From contig JAUIES010000002.1 in the NCBI GenBank assembly GCA_030429705.1, positions 726,818-790,817 on the forward strand: a stretch of 64,000 nt of DNA, written 5' to 3'. Position numbers and translations under genes: made by a program. The notes beneath the pieces were generated by a model that made no database searches, had not been told where the DNA came from, and saw only the letters and a list, made by a program, of their open reading frames with translations. This document shows, piece by piece, positions 54,725-63,422 of the stretch. Each line of letters starts with the position of its first letter. Position 1 is the stretch's first letter. Source of the stretch: Phycisphaerae bacterium. GTDB taxonomy: Bacteria > Planctomycetota > Phycisphaerae > Phycisphaerales > UBA1924.

Positions 54725-56443
54725 ATGATCAAACATCATTCGTTTGCTGTCATCGCTGTCTGCGTCGTGCTCTTGTGTTTGCATTCGTGCGCACACGCCC
54801 AAACTGATCAGCCAGTTCGCCAACCTGCCCGACCCAACATCGTGTGGATTGTCGCGGAAGACATGAGCCCGTGGCTTGGTTGCTACGGCGACACCACCGT
54901 TCGCACGCCCAACATTGATCGACTCGCTGCGAGCGGCAGACGATACACGAACGCCTTCGCGACCTCGCCTGTGTGCGCCCCTGCACGATCGACGCTGATT
55001 ACTGGGCAGTACGCCACAGCCATCGGATCGATGCATATGCGTACCGGCAACCCGTCGAAAGCAGCAATAGAGAGGAATCCCGAAGCCTACCAGAACATTC
55101 CAACCTACGAAGCATCCCCCCCGGATGGGCTTGGCGGTCCGCTCGGCGTTCGCTGCTTTCCTGAACACCTTCGCGCCGCCGGCTACTACACCAGCAATCG
55201 ATCAAAGGAAGACTACCAGTTCAAAGTGCCGGTCACGGTGTGGGATGACAGTTCCGGGAGGGCCCACTGGAAGAACCGGACCGATGGGCAACCGTTCTTC
55301 GCTGTCTTCAATTTTGGCGTGACGCACGAGAGCGGCACCTTTGCCAGCCGCAAGCCGCCCGCGCAGGTTGCAAACCCAAGCGCCGTGCCGATACCGCCCT
55401 ATTACCCCGATACGCCAACCGTTCGTCAGGACATCGCACGCACCTATGACAACATCGCGGCTCTCGATTCACAAGTCGGTCGACTACTTGACGAGTTGCG
55501 ACAAGCCGACCTGCTCGCATCGACCTACATCTTTTTTTATAGCGATCACGGCGTCGGCTTGCCGCGCGGCAAACGGTGTCTGTACGACTCGGGGACGCGC
55601 GTGCCGTTGATCGTTGCTGGTCCTGGTATCGAGCCGGGTGGAGTTTCAGATCAGCTCGTCAGTTTCATCGACTTCGCGCCAACGGTGTTGTCACTGGCAT
55701 CAAGCCCAGCGGATGCTCGCATCCAGGCAACCCTCGATGCTATGCCTGGCGTGCCGTTTCTTGCTGATCGACCGGAACCCGCTCGCGCGTGGGTCTTTGG
55801 TCACGCCGACCGCATGGACAGCGTGCTCGATCGAACACGATCCGTCACGGATGGCCGGTACAAGTTGATTCTCAATTTCATGCCGGATCGGCCGCACATC
55901 TACCCCGTCGCTTACGCAGAGAACATACCGATGACCACCGATCTTCAATCGATGCGTCCGGAGAACGCGACACCCGAGCAATGGCAAATCGTCGCACGAC
56001 ATAAGCCGCCGGTCGAATTCTATGACACACTGACCGACCCGCATGAGGTCGTCAATCTTGCGAGTGAATCTGACCATGCTGAACGCATCGCGCGCATGAA
56101 GACCGCGCTCCACGAATGGATGGCATCAACGAACGATCTTGGATTGATCCCGGAAGGCGAGATGGTGCGCACCCGGCTCTGGCCACCGGACGGCCTACAG
56201 CCAGACAGCGGGCAACTATCCATCACCACTCGGGGGGGTGAGCGGCAAAATGGATTTATTGACCTGATGGTCACGGCGAGTGATCCATCGGCTTCGATCG
56301 GGTACCGATTTGAAGAGAGCGAACGCTGGCACCTCTATACCAAGCCCCTGCGCGTACCGGCTCATGCTCGAGTGTGGCTTCGGGCTCACCGAATTGGTCA
56401 TGTTCCGACAGAGGAGGTTTGGACCATTGACACAGACGATTAA
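54725..56443 (+). CDS. Secreted formylglycine-dependent sulfatase
   Basis: 572 residues from ATG 54725 (a GTG directly before it is also in frame). Signal peptide about 1-26 (CVVLLCLHSCAHAQ). The active-site motif is C84-A-P-A-R in SPVCAPARSTLITGQYA; the Cys is converted to formylglycine. Metal ligands include the Asp of VAEDM (residue 46) and the DHG of FFYSDHGVGLPRG. Probably periplasmic or extracellular. Removes sulfate from polysaccharides or aryl/steroid sulfates; the subfamily cannot be fixed. The C-terminal extension (from about 480) is beta-rich. Confidence 0.93.
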   Translation: MIKHHSFAVIAVCVVLLCLHSCAHAQTDQPVRQPARPNIVWIVAEDMSPWLGCYGDTTVRTPNIDRLAASGRRYTNAFATSPVCAPARSTLITGQYATAIGSMHMRTGNPSKAAIERNPEAYQNIPTYEASPPDGLGGPLGVRCFPEHLRAAGYYTSNRSKEDYQFKVPVTVWDDSSGRAHWKNRTDGQPFFAVFNFGVTHESGTFASRKPPAQVANPSAVPIPPYYPDTPTVRQDIARTYDNIAALDSQVGRLLDELRQADLLASTYIFFYSDHGVGLPRGKRCLYDSGTRVPLIVAGPGIEPGGVSDQLVSFIDFAPTVLSLASSPADARIQATLDAMPGVPFLADRPEPARAWVFGHADRMDSVLDRTRSVTDGRYKLILNFMPDRPHIYPVAYAENIPMTTDLQSMRPENATPEQWQIVARHKPPVEFYDTLTDPHEVVNLASESDHAERIARMKTALHEWMASTNDLGLIPEGEMVRTRLWPPDGLQPDSGQLSITTRGGERQNGFIDLMVTASDPSASIGYRFEESERWHLYTKPLRVPAHARVWLRAHRIGHVPTEEVWTIDTDD

Positions 56444-56493
56444 TCCGAACAAACGCATTGAGAGACCTCGTGTGGAGCACTTGTTTAAATGAT

Positions 56494-56522
56494 CAAGGCC
56501 GACCCCTGTGGGATCGGCCTTG
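56494..56522. terminator. Probable terminator between sulfatase and sorted-protein gene
   Basis: A hairpin, CAAGGCCGA / TCGGCCTTG, with internal CCC/GGG pairing and a 4-nt loop. It lies between two convergent genes. The T-tracts on both strands are short, so it is only a moderate terminator. Confidence 0.6.
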
Positions 56523-56549
56523 AATCAAACATCGGTCGATTGACATCAA

Positions 56550-57278
56550 TCAACGCTCACGGCGACGACGCACCGCGACGAGTCCTGCGAGGCCGAGGAC
56601 CGCCGCCCCGCCCGGTGCAGGCACGCCCTTGACGCGGAAGATCAGGAACTCGTCATGATTCGCACCATAGAACGGATTCCCTGATCCGGTGTTGTGCCAG
56701 ATCCACTCGGCGTTGGCGTCGATCCCTGCAAAGTGTCCCCAGGTGGTGATGTTGCCTGTCACGCGGTTATCCCAGTTGAGATACTGCGATGGTGTGACCC
56801 ACGCCGAAGTATTGGTCGAGGCCCATGCGAGCGTCTGATCAACCTGCGACTGGGTCGGCATTGTGAGGTACGGCCAGGTCGTGGGCCAACTCGCATCGAT
56901 CTGCTGCAGATAAGCCCCCACCGGGAGGACTTCCCACGCGGCGCTACCGGTGTTGAAATTAAGCGACTGGGTCACATTGTTAAACTCGCCGAGGAAGCCT
57001 TGAGCCCCGCTGAAATCGCTGGCGGTGGCAACATAGAAGTAGTCGCTCGCCGACATACCGCTCACGGTGAAACTCTCGACATTGGTCCAGTTGGTGTCGG
57101 CCTGCACCGCCGCCCCCACCGTCGCCGAACTCGTCCCGACATAGGCAGCGTACTGATTGTCCACCGTCATGTTGATCTGCCAGGTGTCGAGCGCGTGGGC
57201 ATGCGCAGCCAGACCGGCAGCCACCGTCAGAGCAGGGATGATGGACGAAAAACGGGTCAATTGAGACATCGAACGCAT
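56550..57278 (-). CDS. PEP-CTERM-like sorted protein
   Basis: 242 residues with CAGGAG 8 bases upstream of the ATG. Signal peptide about 1-29 (LTVAAGLAAHAHAL). A beta-rich body (NMTVDNQYAAYVGTSS, ASDYFYVATASDFSGAQ) of unknown family. The tail is VPAPGGAAVLGLAGLVAVRRRR, a clear sorting tail. Exported. No exosortase gene is present in this window, so the sorting enzyme is encoded elsewhere. Confidence 0.87.
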   Translation of the reverse strand: MRSMSQLTRFSSIIPALTVAAGLAAHAHALDTWQINMTVDNQYAAYVGTSSATVGAAVQADTNWTNVESFTVSGMSASDYFYVATASDFSGAQGFLGEFNNVTQSLNFNTGSAAWEVLPVGAYLQQIDASWPTTWPYLTMPTQSQVDQTLAWASTNTSAWVTPSQYLNWDNRVTGNITTWGHFAGIDANAEWIWHNTGSGNPFYGANHDEFLIFRVKGVPAPGGAAVLGLAGLVAVRRRRER

Positions 57279-57439
57279 GGTGCGTCTCCTGTAGAAAGGC
57301 AGGCTGAAGCCCGCGAGATGTAGATCGCGATGACATCAGTTCATCGCTTGAAGTGATCGACCGCAATCGGTCAGGATACCGGTGTGTAGATCGAACCCAG
57401 CATCCAACCATCCGAGCGAGCGGAAAGAGCGAACACTCA

Positions 57440-57476
57440 CGCCAAAACAAAAAAAAGCCCCGACTTCACGGGGCTT
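57440..57476 (-). terminator. Rho-independent terminator after the DUF1579 pair
   Basis: A perfect 8-bp stem, AAGCCCCG / CGGGGCTT, with a 6-nt loop is followed on the minus strand by TTTTTTTTG. It lies 31 bp after the stop of the second DUF1579 gene. Confidence 0.9.
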
Positions 57477-57506
57477 GAAATCGATTCACTTGTTGGACAG
57501 GTCCGA

Positions 57507-58073
57507 TTACTTCTTGCGGGTGTAGGTGATTTCCATCGCCTTGGACTCGGGTTGGCCCTCGGCTTTGAAGTACATCTCCATAACATGCTGATCGAGACTA
57601 TCGATGCGCAAGACCGTCCGCTTGGCCATCGGCTCCTTGGACATCGGGCAGAGCATCTCGCTCGTCATGTTGAATGTCTTCGTCGCCTCGTCATAGTCAC
57701 CGACCTCGGTCTGCATGAATGTGCTCATGGTGTCAATCCAGAAGCCTTCATACTTGCCGATGGTCTTGTTGAAACCCATGAATCCAGAGCCGGTGAACCC
57801 GTTGTCGCCGTCAAACTCATGGCGGAGCCACTTGTTGCCCAGCGTGAGTTCGTTGACCATCACGCCACCGGACACCATTGGTTCACCCGGACCCATCCAC
57901 ATTTTGACGACGGAATCCCAAGTGCCGACAAGCGGTGCCAGATTGGCGTGCTCCGAAGCGGGTTTGCTCATTTCAGCCATCGCTGCCATGCATTCATCAT
58001 GATCAGTCGATGCTTCGATGGTTGCCTGGGCATTGCCGCCGTCACAACCACATTCGTCTTTTCCGCATCCCAT
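57507..58073 (-). CDS. DUF1579 family protein, Cys-rich N-terminus
   Basis: 188 residues. The DUF1579 core is a lipocalin-like beta barrel: LAPLVGTWDSVVKMWMGPGE, FDGDNGFTGSGFMGFNKTIG and YEGFWIDTMSTFM. The N-terminus is unusual: MGCGKDECGCDGG has four cysteines and could bind a metal. No signal peptide. It lies 3 bp after the related gene upstream. Function of the family is unknown. Confidence 0.85.
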   Translation of the reverse strand: MGCGKDECGCDGGNAQATIEASTDHDECMAAMAEMSKPASEHANLAPLVGTWDSVVKMWMGPGEPMVSGGVMVNELTLGNKWLRHEFDGDNGFTGSGFMGFNKTIGKYEGFWIDTMSTFMQTEVGDYDEATKTFNMTSEMLCPMSKEPMAKRTVLRIDSLDQHVMEMYFKAEGQPESKAMEITYTRKK

Positions 58074-58076
58074 GAT

Positions 58077-58739
58077 TTACCCCTTCTTGGTGTATTTGAT
58101 CCAGCCGATCTTCATCAGTTCGTCAGTGCCGGGCATGCCCTGCCAGAACTCCATCGTATGAGCCTTGTCACTTTCAATGATGTACACATTCTTCATGGGC
58201 ACTTCACCCATCGGTGACGAAGACATACCTGTCAGCGACAGGCGTTTGGCATCGTCGCCTGGTTTTCCTGTGCTGACAAGCAGGTTGGTGGACATCGAGT
58301 CACACCATGTCGAGACGAACTCACCCTTTTCCTTGCCATAGCCCATGAGGCCGAACCCGCTGAATGCCACCTTGTCACCGAACATGTTGATTTCAGCTTT
58401 GAAGTCTGATTTCATGAATCGGCCGCCGAGGATCATGGTGTTGACACACACGCCCTTTGAGACTTCGGGCTCGCCGCCCGGCTCCATCAGAAAACTCAAC
58501 TCGGCATCCCAGGTTCCCACCATGGGCAGCAGGTGTTTGTGTTCTGGTGCGAGTTTGGCTTGTTCAGCCATCATCTGCTTCATCATGTCCTGTGTGGGCG
58601 CTGCACCTTCAGGTTGTGCAACCGTCGCAATGGATGACTGCATTGGTGCACTGTGATGACCAACTGCGAAACCAACAACGCCGACCGCGCACATTGCTCC
58701 ACCCGCCAGCGAAACCAGAATCGTTTGTTTGATTGACAT
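58077..58739 (-). CDS. DUF1579 family protein, secreted
   Basis: 220 residues from ATG 58739 (AGGAG 8 bases upstream; a longer frame is not needed). Signal or anchor at residues 5-27 (LVSLAGGAMCAVGVVGFAVG). The DUF1579 barrel follows: HLLPMVGTWDAELSFLMEPG, FSGFGLMGYGKEKGEFVSTW. It is paralogous to the next gene and cotranscribed with it (3-bp gap); one copy looks exported and one cytoplasmic. Confidence 0.86.
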   Translation of the reverse strand: MSIKQTILVSLAGGAMCAVGVVGFAVGHHSAPMQSSIATVAQPEGAAPTQDMMKQMMAEQAKLAPEHKHLLPMVGTWDAELSFLMEPGGEPEVSKGVCVNTMILGGRFMKSDFKAEINMFGDKVAFSGFGLMGYGKEKGEFVSTWCDSMSTNLLVSTGKPGDDAKRLSLTGMSSSPMGEVPMKNVYIIESDKAHTMEFWQGMPGTDELMKIGWIKYTKKG

Positions 58740-58847
58740 GCCAAGTTCTCCTGAATGAGGTATCTGCCCGTGAGGCACCCACCCTGAGCGTCTCCGACAG
58801 CGTGTCATATCATGACACAGAAAAGTGCAAAAGTCCAGCGTGAATAC

Positions 58848-60659
58848 CTAACGATTTGCGTACCCAGGCCACGCATCGAGCCTGATCGCCACCCGACCGG
58901 GTTCGCGTTGCCCCGGCAGCAATCGGCGAGGCCAGGCCGAGCGCTGCCCACACGAATCTTGCCTCAAGACACCCAGACGCACCAGTTGGCCGGGTTCGAT
59001 CACACTCGTCGGGAGGTTCAGCCGGGCAATCCAGCGGTCGGCAAGACGGACCACTTCGATCGATTCGCCCGCAGCGATCTCGCCCGTCAAAACACTGACC
59101 AACCGACCGTCACGATGCACACGCAACGCTTTGGAAGGTTCGCCGAAGGGACCGAACCAGAGTTCGACAAAGTCATCTTGATCAAACTGCGAGACGGATT
59201 TTGCTTCGATATAAAGTGTCCAAGCTTCGCGATCGATGACTTCGCCGCCAGCCCAGTTGAACGCGGCGCCTTCCTCATCGCCGATCGGGCGACGGTACAG
59301 CAAAACAGCAGCCGCTCGATCGGATGCAACATCGGCTTGCTGCGCTTCATCGTGTGACTGCCACGCATCGAGTGTCCACGAGGCTCGCAACGGGCCGAGT
59401 GCAAACCCGGGCGGCGATGCCGGTATCGCAACCCCGACCGAAGGCAGATAGCCTGACCAATCCCCCACCTGTACCTCAACACCGGCTCCAGATGCCGGGC
59501 GACGCAGATCAGCGGGCAGGACTTCGCCGCGCAATCGCTGCACGCGGCGTGGGGGCAGCGGCGCCAAATCAGATGGTGTCGACGCATCCGACGCCCGGGC
59601 CCACGCCAGAACCGACCGCTGCGCAATATTGACAACCCCGATCGTCGGTATGTACTCGCCCGAGATCGCGTGTTGCCGACCGGTGTCGTCAACCACCCAT
59701 GCGATCGCATCGTCAAAGCCTTCGAGCCACGCCTTCGCATGGGCAGCGCGGCGCTCGTCAGTCCCGCGTGGGTCGAGTAGCGCATCGAGCAGGTCGTCAT
59801 AGTCATATTGATCCGTCGCCCACGCCGGCAGGTACCCGCCCGGCGTGAGGACCGCACCGACGAGCCTTTCACGGATTGGCAATGAGAGCGTTGGTTCCGC
59901 ATTCCAGAGACGAGCCAGCGCAACCTGCCATCGCGCCCGCTCGAGTCGCCCGAGTTCGCGGGTGATTGGGTCAAATGGATCCGGCTTGTCGATCTCAGCA
60001 GCAAGAGCGTCGAGGTCTAGTATCGGTCCGCCGTCTTCCGGCTGACTGAACTCGACCCCAGGCTCAAAGACATCCATCGCAAGGTCAAACCGCCATCCGT
60101 ATAACGGGTGGTCTCGATACGGTTCGATCAACCGCGTGTACAACGGATCGACTTTTTGATCTTCGGTTAACGGCGAACTCCACGCACGACCAACGACACC
60201 TTGCGCCACGAGCCGCCGGGGGTCTGGCAACCAGTTGGGATCGTACCGGACCCCCCCCATCCAGAACCCCTGACCCGAACTTGTCAGCGGATACTCCAGA
60301 CGCATCATCCACGAACCAACGCCCGAGCCCGCACCCGGCTCACCGGGGTCGATCGCTTCGAAACCGGGCGGTACTGGCAACCACAACGGCGCGGTGCAAT
60401 CTCGCTCGGCCCCAGAGAGAACCCGCACCCATTGAATCTCGCCGACGACAGTTCGGCCGTCGTCCAGTTTGACTTCGATCGTCGCAGGCATCCGCTCGCC
60501 GGTCGGCTGCACACGAAACACAACCGGGCGACCGAACACCGCGTCCATTCGCGTCTCGGTTGGTTCGACGAGGCTGCGGGTCTGTCCGAATGCGATCGCG
60601 ACACACGACATCATCACGCAATATCCAACAAGATGAGTTGTGCGTCTCCAGATGCCCAT
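58848..60659 (-). CDS. Large secreted protein, unknown function
   Basis: 603 residues with a signal peptide about 1-25 (GYCVMMSCVAIAFGQ). Segments include VFRVQPTGERMPATIEVKLD and FALGPLRASWTLDAWQSHDE. The C-terminal part has a beta-sandwich look (WTLYIEAKSVSQFDQDDFVE). No family recognised. Charged and Pro-rich; exported to the periplasm or surface. Isolated between DUF1579 genes and PepSY. Confidence 0.7.
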   Translation of the reverse strand: MGIWRRTTHLVGYCVMMSCVAIAFGQTRSLVEPTETRMDAVFGRPVVFRVQPTGERMPATIEVKLDDGRTVVGEIQWVRVLSGAERDCTAPLWLPVPPGFEAIDPGEPGAGSGVGSWMMRLEYPLTSSGQGFWMGGVRYDPNWLPDPRRLVAQGVVGRAWSSPLTEDQKVDPLYTRLIEPYRDHPLYGWRFDLAMDVFEPGVEFSQPEDGGPILDLDALAAEIDKPDPFDPITRELGRLERARWQVALARLWNAEPTLSLPIRERLVGAVLTPGGYLPAWATDQYDYDDLLDALLDPRGTDERRAAHAKAWLEGFDDAIAWVVDDTGRQHAISGEYIPTIGVVNIAQRSVLAWARASDASTPSDLAPLPPRRVQRLRGEVLPADLRRPASGAGVEVQVGDWSGYLPSVGVAIPASPPGFALGPLRASWTLDAWQSHDEAQQADVASDRAAAVLLYRRPIGDEEGAAFNWAGGEVIDREAWTLYIEAKSVSQFDQDDFVELWFGPFGEPSKALRVHRDGRLVSVLTGEIAAGESIEVVRLADRWIARLNLPTSVIEPGQLVRLGVLRQDSCGQRSAWPRRLLPGQREPGRVAIRLDAWPGYANR

Positions 60660-60769
60660 GCATCAAGCCTTTCCGCGTCTGGTCGAAATCGGTTGCACCG
60701 CATGGCGACGACCTTGACCCCCTACCGAAGGCCTCGACACGCCGCCCGCGAACGCGATAGGCTAGGACC

Positions 60770-61342
60770 ATGCCCGAGCACGCCGCATCAACGCACCGCC
60801 GCCCTTTGCGCCGATGGTGCAATATTTGGTCGCGTCGACTACATCGTTGGGCGGCTATTGCTGCGATGCTCCCGTTGTTGCTGGTAATCTGTACCGGTCT
60901 TCTGCTGCAACTCAAGAAACAACTCGCCTGGGTTCAGCCACCCGAACAACGGGGCACCGGCACCGTGCCTTCAATCGATATGTCGGCCGTTCTTGCTGCT
61001 GCCCGTTCGGTCGACGAGGCCAGTGTCGAATCATGGGACGACATTGATCGGCTCGATGTTCGGCCGAGCAAGGGGCTCATCAAAGTCAGGGCGGAAAGCG
61101 GATACGAGATTCAGATCGATGCCCAGACCGGCGAAGTGCTTCAGTCGGCGGTCCGACGATCAGACTTCATCGAGTCGCTCCACGACGGCTCGTTCTTTGG
61201 TCAGTTCGCCAAACTCGGCGTGTTTCTCCCGGCAGCCATTCTCCTGCTCGGACTCTGGGCGACGGGGATGTACTTGTGGCTGCTGCCCATCCTCGCCAAA
61301 CGCAACGGGCGAAAAAGACGCTCGCGACAATCGGGCCAATGA
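60770..61342 (+). CDS. PepSY-domain membrane protein
   Basis: 190 residues. A first membrane helix at about 27-47 (HRWAAIAAMLPLLLVICTGL) carries the PepSY_TM-type motif RLHRW, a periplasmic PepSY domain follows (LDVRPSKGLIKVRAESGYEI, then IDAQTGEVLQ), and a second helix is at about 150-170. The short form resembles a truncated PepSY-associated transporter or reductase protein involved in iron or redox handling. Divergent from the large secreted protein and convergent with the VOC gene. Confidence 0.82.
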   Translation: MPEHAASTHRRPLRRWCNIWSRRLHRWAAIAAMLPLLLVICTGLLLQLKKQLAWVQPPEQRGTGTVPSIDMSAVLAAARSVDEASVESWDDIDRLDVRPSKGLIKVRAESGYEIQIDAQTGEVLQSAVRRSDFIESLHDGSFFGQFAKLGVFLPAAILLLGLWATGMYLWLLPILAKRNGRKRRSRQSGQ

Positions 61343-61347
61343 GTAGC

Positions 61348-61911
61348 CTATTTGTCTGAGCCGGCTCGCGGCACATGCTGATCGATCAGAATCTGATTGC
61401 CATCAGGATCGACAAACACCAGACTCGCCGGACCGGTCGTTGCTTCATCCGCCTCCATCATCATGGCGATGCCTTGCGACTTGAGATGTCGTTGAATATC
61501 GCGGACATCGTCAAACGCGGGCAGCGTGTTTGAGTTGCGGTCCCAGCCGGGGTTGAAGGTCATGATATTGCCCTCGAACATGCCGTAGAACAGCCCGATG
61601 GTCGCGGTCTGATTCTGCATGATGAGGTAGCCGGTGCCATCGCCCCCCACCTGCTTGAAGCCAAGTGTTTCATAGAACGCTCGTGAGGCCGCCAGGTCTT
61701 TGACCGACAGGCTCACCGAAAAGTTGCCAAGTTGCATCGTGTCCGCCTCCTGTAGTGTCGCAGCCTCCGTTGTCAGACGATCAGCGGCGCAGCAACTGGT
61801 TGCGCTGCGATCGGTGGAGCTGCATTCAGCCGTTCGGCAGTTCAATGTGCCGCAGCCACCGAGCGAGCCTGAGATCGCCAGAACGGTCGCCAAAGTCAAG
61901 TATCGAGTCAT
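61348..61911 (-). CDS. Lipoprotein-type glyoxalase/VOC protein
   Basis: 187 residues from the third of three adjacent ATGs (61911), which has CAGGAG 6 bases upstream. The N-terminus is a signal peptide ending in lipobox SLGGC (Cys 20), then a Cys/Thr-rich linker. A VOC domain follows: FSVSLSVKDLAASRAFYETL, GTGYLIMQNQTATIGLFYG and SLVFVDPDGNQILIDQH. VOC proteins are usually cytoplasmic, so an exported, lipid-anchored version is uncommon. Reaction unknown. Confidence 0.82.
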   Translation of the reverse strand: MTRYLTLATVLAISGSLGGCGTLNCRTAECSSTDRSATSCCAADRLTTEAATLQEADTMQLGNFSVSLSVKDLAASRAFYETLGFKQVGGDGTGYLIMQNQTATIGLFYGMFEGNIMTFNPGWDRNSNTLPAFDDVRDIQRHLKSQGIAMMMEADEATTGPASLVFVDPDGNQILIDQHVPRAGSDK

Positions 61912-61976
61912 CATCATCTCCTGCAAGAGTCAGTCACAAATGTGTCCAGAATAGTCGAGCGTTGCACACATTCGTG

Positions 61977-62444
61977 TCACAGTAACACGAGTATCGCTTC
62001 TTCGCATTCAGGAAATCGACCATCTGCCGGCGAGACACGATACGCGGTAACGACGAAGCCGTTCTTCTCCAGCACGCGGATCGATGCAGCGTTGCTCCGG
62101 GCGACGCGGGCGTGCAGCGGGCGTTTGGGAATCTCGGCCAGTAGCAGTGCCACGGCTCGGGTGGCGATGCCCCGGCCCCAGTGCTCGCGTGCGATCCAGT
62201 ACCCAACCGATCGCAAGCCGTCCATCTCGAAACAGGAGGCCGAGCCTGCGAGTTCATCGTCAGCGATGACGGCCCGCGCGATGACGGACGGATCGGCGAG
62301 GATCTTCGTCCAATGCGCGGCGAACGCCTCGGCATCGCGCGGGAAGACCACCGCCATATTGACCGACGCTGGGTCGGCTTGGTGCTCGAAGAGAGCAGGC
62401 AGATCATCAGTTTGGACAGGGCGCAGCTGAACGAGCGGCGACAT
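61977..62444 (-). CDS. GNAT N-acetyltransferase
   Basis: 155 residues from ATG 62444 (an earlier ATG at 62483 is possible). GNAT fold: LVQLRPVQTDDLPALFEHQA at the start, SVGYWIAREHWGRGIATRAV with the acetyl-CoA pyrophosphate loop, and HARVARSNAASIRVLEKNGF near the end. Typical of RimJ/RimL-like acetyltransferases; the acceptor is unknown. Confidence 0.9.
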   Translation of the reverse strand: MSPLVQLRPVQTDDLPALFEHQADPASVNMAVVFPRDAEAFAAHWTKILADPSVIARAVIADDELAGSASCFEMDGLRSVGYWIAREHWGRGIATRAVALLLAEIPKRPLHARVARSNAASIRVLEKNGFVVTAYRVSPADGRFPECEEAILVLL

Positions 62445-62577
62445 TGACCTGGAACATGACGATCTGACTTCTTGATCTGACATGGGAAGATCGTATCCGC
62501 ACGCTCGATCTCGCCGCCGTACCGCCTGCTCGCGAGGTCTTGGTGCGTCGGCGCTTTCAAACCGGTGACAGTCCATG

Positions 62578-62603
62578 AAAAAACCGGGCTCAAGTCCCGG
62601 CTC
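62578..62603 (-). terminator. Rho-independent terminator after the small lipoprotein gene
   Basis: Minus-strand hairpin with stem GAGCCGGG / CCCGGTTT (CCGGG-CCCGG core) followed by TTTTTT. It lies 33 bp after the stop of the 62636-62827 gene. Confidence 0.8.
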
Positions 62604-62635
62604 ATCAATTCGTTAAAAGGTGGTTTTGCGTATGC

Positions 62636-62827
62636 TCACCCGTCGATGTCGTCAATCGCGTCATCAACAGCGTCGGCGGCATCTTCAGCCGAATCGCCGA
62701 TGTCGTCAACGACATCTTCGATGTCATCCGGCCCGTCATCGCAGCCCGTCAATGCAATTGGCATCACGCCAATGCTGATCGCAGCGAGACCGGTTACAAG
62801 TCGACTCTTCCATTTGTGGACTGACAT
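62636..62827 (-). CDS. Small acidic lipoprotein
   Basis: 63 residues from ATG 62827 with AAGGAG 7-8 bases upstream. Signal peptide ends in lipobox ALTGC (Cys 29). The mature part is almost only acidic and Ala residues (DDGPDDIEDVVDDIGDSAED). Such small acidic lipoproteins often accompany stress genes. It lies in a run of three tiny minus-strand genes with DUF1328 and entericidin, and ends in a good terminator. Confidence 0.8.
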   Translation of the reverse strand: MSVHKWKSRLVTGLAAISIGVMPIALTGCDDGPDDIEDVVDDIGDSAEDAADAVDDAIDDIDG

Positions 62828-62895
62828 TTGAAGCTCCTTTTCAGCACACATACCAGCGGCATGTTGCAAAATGGTGTGGTGTGGTCGTTCAAGGA

Positions 62896-63078
62896 TCAGA
62901 TCCTGATGTTGGTTTTTCCACGGCTGAACAGACCGAAGACCAAAGAGAGTAGGAACAAGATAACAAATACGAAAAACAGGATCTTCGCAATCGAAGCCGC
63001 ACCGGCAGCGATTCCGGTATACCCAAAGATGGCAGCGATGATCGCGATGACAAAAAACCCGAGTGCCCAGCGTAACAA
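62896..63078 (-). CDS. DUF1328 small membrane protein
   Basis: 60 residues from TTG 63078 (AAGGGG 8 bases upstream); this gives the family N-terminus [14 protein letters not shown]. Two membrane helices and a Gly/Ala-rich turn ([20 protein letters not shown]) match YtjA/DUF1328. The family is often induced in general stress responses; its biochemical role is unknown. Confidence 0.88.
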   Translation of the reverse strand: MLRWALGFFVIAIIAAIFGYTGIAAGAASIAKILFFVFVILFLLSLVFGLFSRGKTNIRI

Positions 63079-63216
63079 GTGAAACGCCCCTTTCTATGAA
63101 TCGAGACTCAGTGAGACCACTGCAAGCAAAGAGGCTTGATGGCGCGATCTCAATTTGAACAAATCAATCGACGATCAAACTCAACACGAATGGAGTCTGA
63201 TGTCGGAACGGTTGTG

Positions 63217-63369
63217 TTAGTCAGCAGCGTCTTGGATGCCGTCGCCGGCGGCTTCAATATCACGACCTGCGCCTTCGATGGTGTTGCATCCAGCGATGAT
63301 CATACAGGCTGCACACAGGACAACGATAGATAGAAGCGACTGTAAACGATTCTGATTCTCAAGTTTCAT
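63217..63369 (-). CDS. Entericidin-family lipoprotein
   Basis: 50 residues. Signal peptide ends in lipobox IAGC (Cys 28), followed by the entericidin signature NTIEGAGRDIEAAGDGIQ and DAAD. Start at ATG 63369 with a weak GAAAGAG site. Entericidins are small cell-envelope lipoproteins of toxin-antidote pairs in E. coli, but single copies are common in other bacteria as stress proteins. A 138-bp gap separates it from DUF1328. Confidence 0.88.
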   Translation of the reverse strand: MKLENQNRLQSLLSIVVLCAACMIIAGCNTIEGAGRDIEAAGDGIQDAAD

Positions 63370-63393
63370 GTGCTCTTTCTTCACGATTCATTT

Positions 63394-63422
63394 CATATAA
63401 ACAGTGCCGCTTGACGCAGCAA
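63394..63422 (-). promoter_or_regulatory. Possible promoter for the entericidin gene
   Basis: Read on the minus strand: TTGCTG, a 17-bp spacer, then TATATG, upstream of the entericidin ATG. The match to the sigma-70 consensus is fair (four of six at each box). The implied leader is short (about 20 nt), so the call is tentative. Confidence 0.35.
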
